A stretch of 64,000 nucleotides of DNA, taken from assembly GCA_932294295.1 (NCBI GenBank), contig OW028573.1:56893829-56957828 (forward strand). The letters run 5' to 3'. This DNA is from Alitta virens (Eukaryota; Annelida; Polychaeta; Phyllodocida; Nereididae). This document shows positions 13,001-25,658 of this stretch, piece by piece. The stretch's first letter is position 1, and each line of letters begins with the position of its first letter. The notes under the pieces are model-generated. The model worked only from the letters and a program-made list of their open reading frames with translations. It was not told the origin of the DNA and did not search any database. The position numbers and the translations under genes were made by a program.

Positions 13001-16000
13001 ACTTTCTGCTGGGTCATTGACTTGAGACGCTTATAGCACCTGAGAAAGTGCGATAATCACACCAGGCAGCTATGTGCGTCGTAAAGCGAACCATGTAACC
13101 ATGGAGACAAATATAGTGTCTCCATGATGTAACACAAACTGTGGGTACACTAATAGAACAATTTTATTGTCTTTGATTACATGTGCAACATCTTCTTTGA
13201 TGACACAGGTATAAAAGTGTACCTTACATTGTTTTTACTAACACAGGGATTTTCCAATAGTATATTGTGCAGTAAAATAAGGTGGTTCAAATTTTAAAAT
13301 CGTCCATACAAAAGTTTAGAATTGGCCAACACTTTCCAGTGACAACTGACGAGGACTTATAATAAGGTGGTTTTTAACTCCTAACTTTCGTTTATACTTG
13401 ACAGTCTTGGATCTATGTATAGTATGAGTCTGTATGACTGAGTGAAGGTTCAGACGGCCGTAATGGGTTTGATCGGGTTGGACTGGCAATCATCAGTCGG
13501 TGCGCAGTGGAGTACGAGTTGTCCGTGCGTAATAAAGAGAGTCCTTTCGTGTGGAGGGTTAGTAGTGGATGGATATTGCATTAGAACGGGATTCGCCAGG
13601 CAAGACTTAATGAAGGAACCGCCTCGTCGGAATCAAACCGCCCAGGTTGCTGGATGCTGCGCGTGACCGCTCCATTATAGCAACTGGTTCCCTCAAAATT
13701 TTATTAGAAGGCAGGCGATTGTATAAAGTGCAATTTTATGTCCAAATCGTCTCACGCGAGCGCCGTAATGGGCAACGCGCGCTACAAGCCGCGTAGATGA
13801 GATGGCGAGCAGGTTAACGCCTGCAACATGCCAGTCGGCTTTTCTTGCCTCACTCAATGTCCATAAGCCCCAATCCATCGCAGCCAGTCTGTAATTATTC
13901 TCTATAGCGGCCAAGGCTAACCTGTGCTTTTTATTCTCTACGTGATCTTGCCCAACCAAGCCGTCGTCAGTCGCCGCCATGCAGGAGATCATCAAATCCT
14001 GCAGTCGCTCATGCAGTCGAGGTAGCTGCTGCATGACCAAGCGGAGAGAGTGGTCCCGTGCAGTGAGAGGGGGAGAGGAGGCCAAGAAGCAGGTGTTTTT
14101 AGCTGCAGCTGCTGGGCCTAGGCACGCAAAGCCAGTCTCCTGGCTGTTCCGAGGGTCTTGCCGATGTCGTGCCAGTTTCAAAGTCGTCTTAACACCATTA
14201 ATTCGTTTCCTTCAGTGAGAAAGACCTGCAAGGGGCTGTAATTGTGGGTGGGCAGCCCCCTGCAGAGCACTCCCGACACCACCATAGATTTTCATATCGG
14301 GCGATCCATTCTGGCCTCGTCCAGCCCCTAATAAGTGGCCAAGTATGGCGACGCCTGATAGGCGCTGACTGACCTGCCTTCAATATGGAACAGCGGCTGG
14401 AATTGTGGTCTAGGTCCCCATGCCTTGCCTCTTTACTGGCTGGGATTAAATCGCCCAAGAGGCGGTCGGCCGGGTCAGTAATAGGAAAACGCAGTGAATA
14501 GCATCTTAGAGTGGGGGCATTCCTCAAAGGAAGCGATGCTACTCATAAGCGAATGGGCCTCAATTGGCGAGGGCATGGCCACCGAAAGGACAAGGTCACA
14601 TGGATGCCCCGAAGGCCCTCATCCTCCCAGGTCGCCAAGGAGTAAATGCTGTGAAGCTTGCCTAATGAGTTCCAAGGAGGGTGACGCCCCTTCGCCCTGT
14701 CCTTTGCTCTGGTTCCTGCTTTAATCCCAGGTTCATCGCCACCTCATAAATCCATGGAGGGGGGGGGGGTACCGAGGGGGAGAAGACTCGGGGGCATAGT
14801 GCTTGTCCATGGGGAGGCCCTTCCACTTGCCCAATGGCAGGGGCAGAGGTCAGAACTGCACTATCAAACAGGCGCTTAGAGGAATGGGCTTGGTTTGGCC
14901 ATCTCACGCTCTGCTTACATGACATGATGCATTGTGAGTCTCGAATCATGGCCAGCCACCGGGGCCTTGTCTCGAGTGCCGGGTCACTTGGCTGAGATTG
15001 CTCCCTTAATGAACTGGGGGCCAGCGAGATTCTAGCGAGATGCGCGGGCAAGATCTACTCATTAATCACCGGCTTTTCTCTTCTGTCAATGGGCTTTTTG
15101 CCCTATTCACTTTGGCCTGGCCAGCCTAGCAATGGCGTGCAAGCTGTCTCCTTCTTTCTTACAAGATTCGTCATGACATCAAGCTAGCTTTTTATCCCAT
15201 CAACAGTAAGGCATCACTTTGTACTGCATCACCGTGTCATCCAAATATGGATGACCAGTCTTCTGGAAAAGTCACGCAATGGGTGCACCTTTAGCCATTA
15301 GGGACTCTTTGGACATCTTTGTATAATCTCAGCATCATCTCTGAGCATCTTCTCTTAACTATGCATCATTTCTTGGCATGCACCCAAACTTTTGTATTAA
15401 TATCGACCAAATTAAATGTGTACTCTAGACACCGAGTACAAATGTTCTTCTGATCCCACTTACTCAACTTCCGGAAGTGTCATCCTACTTCAACGGAAGT
15501 CCAGAGCAGCCAGTCCGTGGGATTTTCCCATGATGCTTTTTACACGTAACCGGAACCTTGAACTTCCATTCTAAAATATTAGAGCAACATTTGCAAGTTG
15601 CAGACATGTGGGTTGCTCCAGCATGATCCACAAACCAACAGAAATGAACCACATTATTCTTTGACAAACAATGAGCTTGCTCGTTTTGGAGAATCTTTTA
15701 ATAGATCACAGATTGCTGGGTTCACAGGCAGGGTGCTCTGTAGACGCTGAGCAGGTTGCAAGTGCCACTTGTGGATTGCTTGCTATTCATGGTCACAATG
15801 TACAAATGATGTGAAGAGCTCTTCAGACCATCCCCATTGCAGTTGTTCCTCAAGAATGTAGTCTGGGCGATTCTGTACCCCCAGCTGTTTTAACCCCTTC
15901 GACAAGAAATCCATATTGGCCTGCAGGGATGAATCAGAGCTGTACAATATTGACCCTCAACATATAAATTGTGGGGCAAGCATCTCTCAGCAAGGAATGT

Positions 16001-19000
16001 AAAGAACCTGTGGGTCTAATAAGGAATACAGCCAAGCATAAAGTGTAACACCTTGATAGCCAGAATGATTCAAAGTTTCTCTGAGGTTAACAACAATATT
16101 CACGCCATCCAAACTCATCTGATGAGATATTTCACGCTGTTCTGAGCCTAGCGCCTCAAAGATGTGCGTAAAAAAGATTAAAGAAGGTTCATCCTAGAAT
16201 GCAGGCAATATTTAGATTTAGAAACAAAATGCTGTAACTTTTTGCTATTTACAGAGAATTCCACAATAGGAGATAGATCCTGAAGCTACAGACTCATAGC
16301 TGAAGTAATATAATTGGCAGATTTGTTCGGGATCAGATTCATAATTCTTGGGAAATGGGTAGAAGGGCAAAAACAAGAGATGGAGAGGCAGCTGATGGCA
16401 TTATTAACGTCATCTTTGGGCATGCGTATGCACTCCAGGGACAATGGTGTCTTCCGTTTGTCTCAGCCTCGGTCTGGCCTTGTCCCTCAAAATGACGAAT
16501 GGGTTCTTTATCAATAGATGTTCACGCCGCCGCGAGAAGGCAAAACGCTGCAGAAAACTTGCTTAAGAAGCTCAGTGCACCGCCTCAACTTCTCTCATTT
16601 GACCTTCACGGTTTTCCCAGGGTGCTCTGTGATTAATTGCACCGCCCCACTTCCTGTCAGTTTATAGGCAGCCAATATTGCTAAGGACAGCTAAAAAGTC
16701 CTTTAAATTAGGTAACTATAACCTGCGTTTAGCTTCATTCTGTGTGTAATTCCAAACACAAACTAAGATGTATTTTATTTAAAAATGAATGATGAAATAT
16801 ATACACCGATTATCCAGAGGAGAGATGAAAAATGCATCAACTAGATTAGTTTAATATTTTATAAAACTGATAGGAATATTATGTTTCTTTTACAATGCTT
16901 TCCATGTCAGTAGAGCCTGTTTGCATTCTTGAGAGTTTTGATGAGTCTCGAGGGAACAGAGCTGAAGGTTCCATACATTAGCGCCCTAATATCATATGTG
17001 GAAGCCTCTCCATATTTGATTATTTTGAATTTGGGTAGCTCTGAATAGTCTCTTTGACAAATGATAGATTTATTCAGTTTCTATGCGATCGTGGCTCATG
17101 TTGAGGTTAGGATGAAAGTCCTGACATGGCTTGACATCAGTTATTGCTTTGTTATGTCTGCTTGGGATTCAATGAGGATAAAGATTCCGTAATGGATTAG
17201 GGACTTAATGCAGCGCATGAATAGTAAACAGAGCCTAATATGGATGTCTTGGTTTTCGTAAACACTCGAGTCAAATCCAGTGCTGAGCTCAGTAGACGTG
17301 ATTTGCAAGAAATCCAGACAAAAAACCCCCTGACATGCTGAAGCAGGGGAAAATGGGTTGCGCCATATCGGAGTAAATACAAAATATCTGCCCTAAAAGG
17401 GGGCGACAGGGTAGATCGATCAGGGAATAAATCTCGCGGGCAACTGCAGGATGGATCCCGTGTATGGACAGCGAGGCAAGGGGCTTGGAGGGAGCACCTG
17501 GTGAAGTAAACAGTAAACAGACTCACCCCAGGTCAGGAACGGCCACTGCCTCCAATGATGCCACGAATGATGGCTATTTGACGTATTAATTACTGCAAGA
17601 TCAGAGTGCGCAATGTCCTCCTGCCTGGGGCAGTGTCTGAATGAAAGCACTTAGACCCTTGGGGCAGCAGGATAGAGCTGGGGATCAGAGGACAAGTCTT
17701 GTGATGCATCCTATTAACCTCCGGCTAAACCCCCAGTCCGGCATCCTTTGAAGAAATGACCACCTTGCCCCCTTTTACTCCCTCTACCCCCCTTTACCTA
17801 ACTGCACCGAGGCATTCTGGGACCTTGCTGGGACCAGCTGGGCCAGGGCTTCTGACCCGGGGTAATGACGGACTCATCTGGATATAAAAGACTGGCCAGA
17901 ATTTCTGATTGCTTTTAAAGACAATCGATGTAAGTCCAAGTGGTGTTTAAGCCCCATCAAAGTGACCCATGTGCTGCTCTTCTCACCACCACCAATCAAT
18001 AAGGCTTGTCTGGGAAGTGTCCACAAGACAAGGTGGCCCAGTTTCACGGCAGGAATAATTGATTTGCCACTGTATTTGGTCCAACAGACTGGCCGATCCG
18101 ATCACTTTATGACGTGGTCAGGCCATTCATTACTGGACTTTTTCAAGAGTTGGATCCTTGAGATTTTTTGATGAGCCTGGAACTTGGTTGATTACTGGCT
18201 GATCACCATTATTGTGTTTTTGTGAGTGTAAAGCAGAGATAGCGGGGGACACGAAGAAATGGCTTGGTCTCCTTGATCTACTGTTGTAAATAAAACTAAG
18301 ACGTCAGGCTGGGAGGGAGATGCCTTGGTCATCTGAATGACCAGCCACTGGACTGTACCACGGAGCACATTCAAAGGACATTAGGACTGATCAGCTCTGA
18401 TTGTGTTAGATTAACTCAAGGCCCATGTCCTCTACTGATATTGTCCTCTGGTGTGGTCAGCAGGGCGATTGCGGAAGCAGTCGACCACTCCCAGGCAGTC
18501 CCTGGACAGTCCCTGGCCACTAGTGGTCAGTCTGGTTAGCCAGTGGGCAAGCTGAGGCAGCGACCGATAAGGGCAGATGAGGCAGTGGCCAGGCTGACCC
18601 GAGGTCTGTCGTAATGAACTGGGATGAAACTTAATGTCAACACAGAGCCTGTGATCAATGCGGGGCAGAGGAGGGGATTCCCCTGGCCATAGGCGATGGA
18701 CATGGTCCGGCCTGGCGTGACCAGCATGTGCAGATTCTCTTGGGACGAGCTTAACACGGCTGATCACATTCATTGTCATGTGAATTGCCAGACAAAAAGA
18801 GCATCCTGACCCAGCCTCCCCCTCATCCTGCAGCTGAATCAGGGTCTTTGGAAAGAGCAATGGCATTCTATTCACTCGTCCTGGGGTCTACACGTGGTTA
18901 GGCAGCCACCCCAGAGACATGACCCGATGAATGAGCACCCCAAGTCTCATTCGAACACATCAGGGTGGCAAAAGATGGCCTGGTTTCTGTCTTCAACATC

Positions 19001-22000
19001 TTTATGTGGAGAAAGCTTATTGGAGATTTCTTGTTATTAGAACTTCATCAGTAACTTCCCATGACTGACTGATTCGTCTTCATAACCAAATCGTTAGCCA
19101 AGCACAAAAAGACAAAGAAACTCATTTCTTAAAAGACAATGCTAGCAAAGTTTATATTATCTGCAGCTTAAAAGATAACTGAGAAAACATGGCCCGTAAA
19201 TGAAATTAGAAATTCAAAAGACGTGGAGAGCAGGCGAAATATCCAGGGTTATGTTTCAAATGATTGACGGACGGACTGAAGAGGTTTTTGGACATCTGCA
19301 AAGAAAGGATGAGTGCTGAAACAAATGAAAGAGAGGAAAAAACCTGGAGTGCTGCTTCCTTTATTAAATTATAAATTGAAACATTGAAGGGAAAGTATGA
19401 CAGTTTAATTACTGATAATGTTGCCAACGATTGTCTGAAGAGTGAGCGACTGGCAGATTGAAAAACCAACAACAAAAAATGTGTCTCTTCACATTGTCAT
19501 GTGTGTGACTGCCAACCGAGGGGCAATTTCACTGTCCAAACAATAACCTCTCCATACAGCAAGCCAGTTTCCTATTATCAATATGAATGCAAATCATGGA
19601 GAGAGTATCAGCTACGATCCCATGTTGGCTATTACTGTGCCTCTATATTGGACCAGCCATCAGATGTGCGCATCTCCAATACGCAGTTTCACACTTTTAT
19701 GTTGTATGGCTGAGGGATCACAATGATGTAACAACCATTTGATGTTCTCTTTTTTTGTTTAGTGACTTTACTATCCCATATCGTTGTCATCAAAAGAATA
19801 CGAAAACACACACAAAGAGGTATACAGTGTAACTATGTATGTTGTTATATCTAGGAATATTTATTCCTTGGTTATATTGTACTTACTAGGAGTATATGTG
19901 TGTCACTGCCTGGCCACAAGATTAATGCTTTTAACACTACATGTGTGTAGAGCTATACATCACAAGTAGAAACCAACTTATCACTTGGCCTTTTTTTTTC
20001 ACACCTTCACAGCTGTAGGGCTATTGCAGTTTGTTTGTGTTGCGGACCTTTTGTGCTGTTTGTGAGTTGACCAGTGCTGCTGACCACTGCAGTCTAGAAA
20101 TGGCCAGACCTTTGCGAGAAGAGCAAGCCAATCTAGGCAGAAATAGCACAGACGGTGCGAACAAACATTTGCAGACAATTGGAGTTCGTGGAGAACAGAA
20201 GGTCTTAGTAGGATGGGAAGAGTAGAACGCCTCTTGAATGTCCATGTCTGATGGTGGTCAGGACACCTAGGGACACTAGGCACATCTATAGGGACACTCT
20301 GAGACACTGGATAGTAAGGGGACACATACTGGACACCCTGCATTACCCCAACCATGTTCTTTCCAACAAGACAAGCTTACAGCCCTGTCCATAGCACAGA
20401 AGAGCCCCTGCCTAATCTGCCCATCAGCAGAGAGGGGAGCTGAGAGGCAGAGCTGTTCTGCATAGGTCCCTAGACTGCCATTGCCAACACTGCATATTAC
20501 CGCATTCAGTGGAGCAGGCCCATCTAATAATGACACAGTTACGACCACCCAGCCACAGTGCATGAATCACACGTTGACCAATCTAGGAGACCAGTGCCCT
20601 TACTGCCGGCCCAAACATTTACCCAGATTAAGAGTTACTGCTGAGCAGATTCGCCTAATAACCGCTTAAACAGGAAGCGGCTTTTGTGCTTCCCTCCGCT
20701 TGCTCGCAAATGCCATCTGTGAAAACAAACTCGTTTACTATGCTAATGTCTCGTTTGGCGCTTAGTAAACATTTGGCCTGGACTGAACGACCTCTGTTTT
20801 TATGCATTTCTTCCTCACAATTCTCTGCTTATTCATCGCACAAACAGTGGTGTATACAGTCCCCATGGCTGCAGCAGTGTCAGTCTCCTCATAAATATGA
20901 TTTAGTCATCTCTCCTCGTATAGAACTGCTTCAGCAAACACTATGTGACTGACGTCATCATGATGCAGGCAGTGTGGGCAAAAAGCATGAATGTGTGGAC
21001 CAGGTTTATGAACGTGTGGGCAATGTAATCTCCCACACATCTTCTACCTGGCTTGAATCGGTGCTGAAGCAAGAAATCACATTTGAGAGAAACATTTGTA
21101 GAATAACACATATCTGTAAGATGGTGTTAAAAAACCTACTTATAGCGAAACTACAATATTGCAGAAACAACGCACGTGCTTTTTTTCTGATACCTGGTTT
21201 ACTATGAAATGTCAGAAATTTGAGCTTTTATCCTGTGGGTTTAACACCATAATAAATATTATCTACATTTCTGAAGGTACTCATCTTCTCTGCTAAATGA
21301 TTCATCTGTTTGCTAATAACAACAATCACTCCACAGGTTATGATCTGAAGTTGCCAACTGCCTCTAACTTTTTTTCACCGTGACATTTTGTTTCTGATTT
21401 GGTGACTATGGATGAAATGTCAAACTTCAAACTAATGCAAATGGTGCTTTTTAAAGCCTCAGGTTTGGCATTTACTGGTGCCAATAATCAGTAATTCCAA
21501 CAAGCATTTTGGTGTAGCTGTTTAGTCATGTGAAGTATATGAAAAGAGAGTGGTATACATAATAGATGACCAAGGAGACCTATGATCCTCAGAGGGTTAA
21601 AAAGTGGCACTTTCCTTTTGTCTATGATGCATATTGTCCATTAAGTACCACTGCCATATATCTATATGGTCTGTCCTTCGTCCATTTCTGTGTTCTACAC
21701 ATGTTGGGCAGTCCCATGTGTTTTCTGCGTCAAAGGCACTTTGCCATGGAGCAGGGTGGCTGCCGATCGATCACGCCTTGTTTCAGCAGCCCAGTTTTGC
21801 TAAAGATGCTGTCAAGATGAGGATGACGTCTTCACGCATGAATGCATTCGGCTGCAGCAGCTGATGTGTCATGCTTGGGTGGGTTTCCTGCAGAGCTCCA
21901 GAGAACTGCAAAAACTGGTGAAGCAAGTTTCTAGGCAGGAGCAATCTCTGAAAGTCGCAATAGCATCAGTGGCAGCAGCAGCAGCAGCACTGCAGCAGCC

Positions 22001-25000
22001 TTTGTTCAATGTGCATTACAATAATGAATGGGGCAAAAGGGGTGTAATGAATAGGGCGAAGTGAAACTCCCCGGTGAATTCCTTTCTCGCAGTCGGCCAA
22101 GGCAACGCCTGGTGTCAGCCAAATGAATCGTTTAATATGCCTTTCTCCGTCTCTCCAATAACCTTCTGTCATCCCTCATAACACAGACGTTTCAAGGTTC
22201 ACCTCCTTCTTCACTTCCCAATATCTCCCTTGCCATCTCCCTTGCCATTCTTTAACTTTCCAATATTTCCTTCTTTCGTGGTCTCCTGCATTTTGGACAC
22301 TGATAAGACCTTGCTGCTTTGTTGTAGACCAAATTGCTAAGCCTTGTACAAAGCCTAGCATATATGCGATGCCTTTTTATTATAGGATCATGTATAATCT
22401 TATGAGATCAATAATTATATCAACTTCAAAGACTGCAACAGTTATGGCGTCTCTAAGTGATGCAATGTATTCTTCACCTCAATTTAATGCAGTCTGGGCA
22501 TTGTCAGTATGAAGTTACAACCAAGCCATTCATCCCTTCATATCCAATATATCAGTCAGTACACATTGACAGGACAATTTTGTGTCATCAATGTTTTTCT
22601 TGCTTTTGGTGCAACAAAATTGAACAGATCTAATTCATAGAACATGACATTTGCCCTTTAACACAGATATGTTCAATTATATAAAAAAAATTAATGACAT
22701 GGATAGAGTTGGCATGCAATTATGAGCCATTATTGTGGCCTCAGCAAAACATATCCAATGGATCTATTAAATGTGACCTAGATTTGCGCCAGGCGTAGTA
22801 CTATGCCACATGTGTGTGGAGCAAAACATGATTTGGAGCTGCTAGGCAAAAATGGGTGAAAAAAGTATGGAAAAAAGTTGGGGGAAAAAAAAGTGTGAAA
22901 AAAGAGCACATGTTGAATGACAAGGAATGTAGGGGATGGCTTCTATCATTGAAAACAGGATACTGTAGAATGAGTAGTTGGAAAGTTAGAATTCTAAACG
23001 ACATAAAATTTCCCCAATTTGTCTGAATAAACAAGCACAAAAATGTAACTTAGTTCCGTTATTGAAAAATGTCCATCTAATAACCAACAGCAGATTGAAT
23101 TGCAATTTTCCTACTGCTCTTCCTGCATTAGATAGGAATATGTTTCCTCGTCTTAGCAACTGCAATATTCCATTAATCTCATGTAGAAGGTTACCTTGAC
23201 TTAATTATATCTGCAAGTAGCTAAGAAACGATGACAAAAAAATGATAGGCAGCATTAGCATCATGAGACACTTAGTGTTATGAACCAGAGGAAGCAAACA
23301 TAAAACTGACTAATATAGGAAGGGATACAGCAAGGAGACGTTTTGCTGCTGGCGTTATTAACATAAAGCCATATTCCTTATTAGTCGTCCTTGCAGCATA
23401 TATGCTATGATACACCTATACATTGTAGCTTCTTGTAGTAGGAAAGCTGCATTAGCTGGGCATAATAACTGACCATCAATCATTCCCTGACCATGAGAAT
23501 ACTGACCTCTGGGTGCAGCTCTGTGTTTGTGCATCCAAACAACTGCTCTACAGTAACAGGCTGGGAGTTAGGTGAGATCAATGAGCGATCTTTACAATCC
23601 TGGCCCCAAGTAATTTAACAGGTGCAGTCTTGCTTGGGTCAGCCTTAAGTAATGGATGGACTTAGGAGCTTGCGGATGCCGACAGATCTGCAGGACATGC
23701 AGGGCTCGGGGTCTTCCATCCAACCTCTGGACTCTCAGGATTACTCAGCATCGGAGTTAGCAAGATTAATGGAGCTGTCAGGGCCTGATCCATTGCAAGT
23801 GTCAGCACGAGCAGAAAACCAAGAGGGGGACAGGGAGGACAAGCTGAGGACACTGATGCATGGGCTGCTTGTCAGAGGGAAACACAAGCTGACCAAGTGA
23901 GGACACCAAGTTAGGACTCACCTTCGGGTGACCAGACTCACAAAAAGGTCCACGAAAGGTTCACCTCATGATTCACTAGAAGGTCAAGATGAAGGTCAAG
24001 GGTTCTAAAGGCACACAAAGCAGCATCCATGCATGTGATAAAATTTTGTGTCGGAGAATGAGGTCCATACTAAGGGATATGGAGCATAGTATGGAACCTT
24101 TGGCAACATTTTATCATAATATCATCCCAAGCATCTAGCAGTCAGCTCTTCCCACTGACATCATCATATCTCTAAGCTGAGGTCGGGGACCACTTTGTAA
24201 TCATTCATATCTTTGTCACACACGTTCTCTGTGAAGTTGGTCCTTTGCTAGTGGCATATTGCCCTCTTCGACTTCCTCCTTGCCAATCCCACATTAGTCT
24301 TCATTGGTTGGATCAAGTCTAGGATCCAAGCAGGAATCTGGGGATTAACTCCTCACCAAGTGAACCCTCTTCTGTTGCCCTGAACTGTCACCTCTTAGTA
24401 TGGCCACTCCCTCCCCTTCTTACCCCCTCTTCGCATCCCCCGCAGAAGGCCCTGCTGAGGGCCTTACAATATCCTGGCATCAGGCCCAAATCCCCCAATG
24501 AAAGCGGATAAAATATCGTTTCCGCTGACTGGTCTGGTGCCGTGGGTGTCAGCCTGGACCCGCCAGCTGGAAAACGCACAAATCCCTGGCCCAGGTCCCT
24601 CCGAGTACCAATGCCCCAAGATTTATACTCCCCTCTATGCTTATACAACTCCTTCAAAATGTGTTTGGAGACATACAGAACTTTCTCTGAGAGATATTCA
24701 TCTTGCTTTCTCTATGATAAGATCGACGCCAGGGTCAATGTGTTGTGTGTTGCTTTCTATTGAAGTTTATGAGTTGCTGTGCAAACTTGTGTTCCCAAAG
24801 CCACTATAGGTGTGCAACTTGTATCAAAGGAGAATCAGACGCACACTATGTTGCTCTTCATTTCACACACAGAACACACAGGAAGCGGCTCAAATTCGGA
24901 GCCCAAAATCATCAGGTTTTCTCATGTTGCACGATTTGGGCTGGCTGTCAGATGTTTTTGTAAAAGAGCCTTCATGAGATGACATGACAGGGACACAATT

Positions 25001-25464
25001 CTGTTTGATTTCTTACCTCCTGCCATTAATGGCCATGTATAATTCCGACAAGGCGTAATCCTATCAGTCTGGTTTTGTGGGTGGCTGTGATTCACTGTCC
25101 CTCCATGATACAGCCAATTTTCCAATACATGTCACATAGTCGGAATCATGACACCACAGCAATGAATTAAAGGTGTAATGTAGGCCTTGCTTTCTATATT
25201 AATCTCTTTCTTGTCAACATCAAAGTGACTCCATGTAAATCATGTAGTTTCATCACACATCACACAATGGTTGTACAAAACTTTACTTTTTTGTTGTTTT
25301 AACTACGAGTTAATTAAACTCGCCCAATTAACAACAAATTAACAGGATGATATAAGTCGATAAAGCAAACAATAGGGTGGCATTATTAACGCTGATATAT
25401 TGAGTTACGTACCGATCCATTTTGCAAATTACAATACTGATGAAATTTGATTCTTGTTTTTCAG
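13001..25464. other. No gene recognised (upstream of the first certain exon of gene A)
   Basis: Two GC-richer stretches (about 13.7-15.1 kb and 17.2-18.9 kb) stand out. An irregular run of GGGACACT-like words is at 20264-20335. The longest frame (13693-14181, minus) has no recognisable domain. The signal-peptide exon of gene A should lie here or further left, but no convincing candidate was found. Confidence 0.5.
15460..15560. promoter_or_regulatory. ETS-type palindrome cluster
   Basis: A perfect 12-base palindrome ACTTCCGGAAGT (15467-15478) is followed by ACGGAAGT and ACCGGAA within 100 bases. ETS-family factors recognise CCGGAAGT. Possible regulatory element. Confidence 0.3.
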
Positions 25465-25658
25465 ATGCAGCGGAATATTGCGAGGATGAAATCTTCGAAG
25501 CCAAATGCAATGCTGATGAAGCTGTGGTTATCCAAACTGCTCTTTACGGTCGAATGAACATTGGAAGATGCGTGACACGTAACTATGGCAATATAGGATG
25601 CGCGATTGAGGTGAAATCCCTTCTGGACGCGAGATGCTCTGGCAGACACTCATGCGAG
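25465..25658 (+). CDS. Gene A exon: N-terminal two thirds of the SUEL lectin domain
   Basis: The acceptor is TTTTTCAG and the donor GAG|GTGAGT; the exon enters in phase 1 and leaves in phase 0. It encodes AAEYCEDE, then a block with [11 protein letters not shown] and a cysteine ladder ending CSGRHSCE. The Y-G-R triplet followed by a cysteine and the late C-x-x-x-x-S-C are hallmarks of SUEL domains (sea urchin egg lectin, latrophilin, EVA-1). Confidence 0.92.

Noticed and set aside
13693..14181. 162-codon open frame, minus strand
   Set aside because: No recognised domain, signal peptide or splice partner; plausible by chance in a GC-richer stretch.
23494..23572. Candidate first exon for gene A (ATG, phase-1 donor GTGAGA)
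   Set aside because: The phase fits, but the translation (MRILTSGCSSVFV and onward) is not a convincing signal peptide and the donor is weak.
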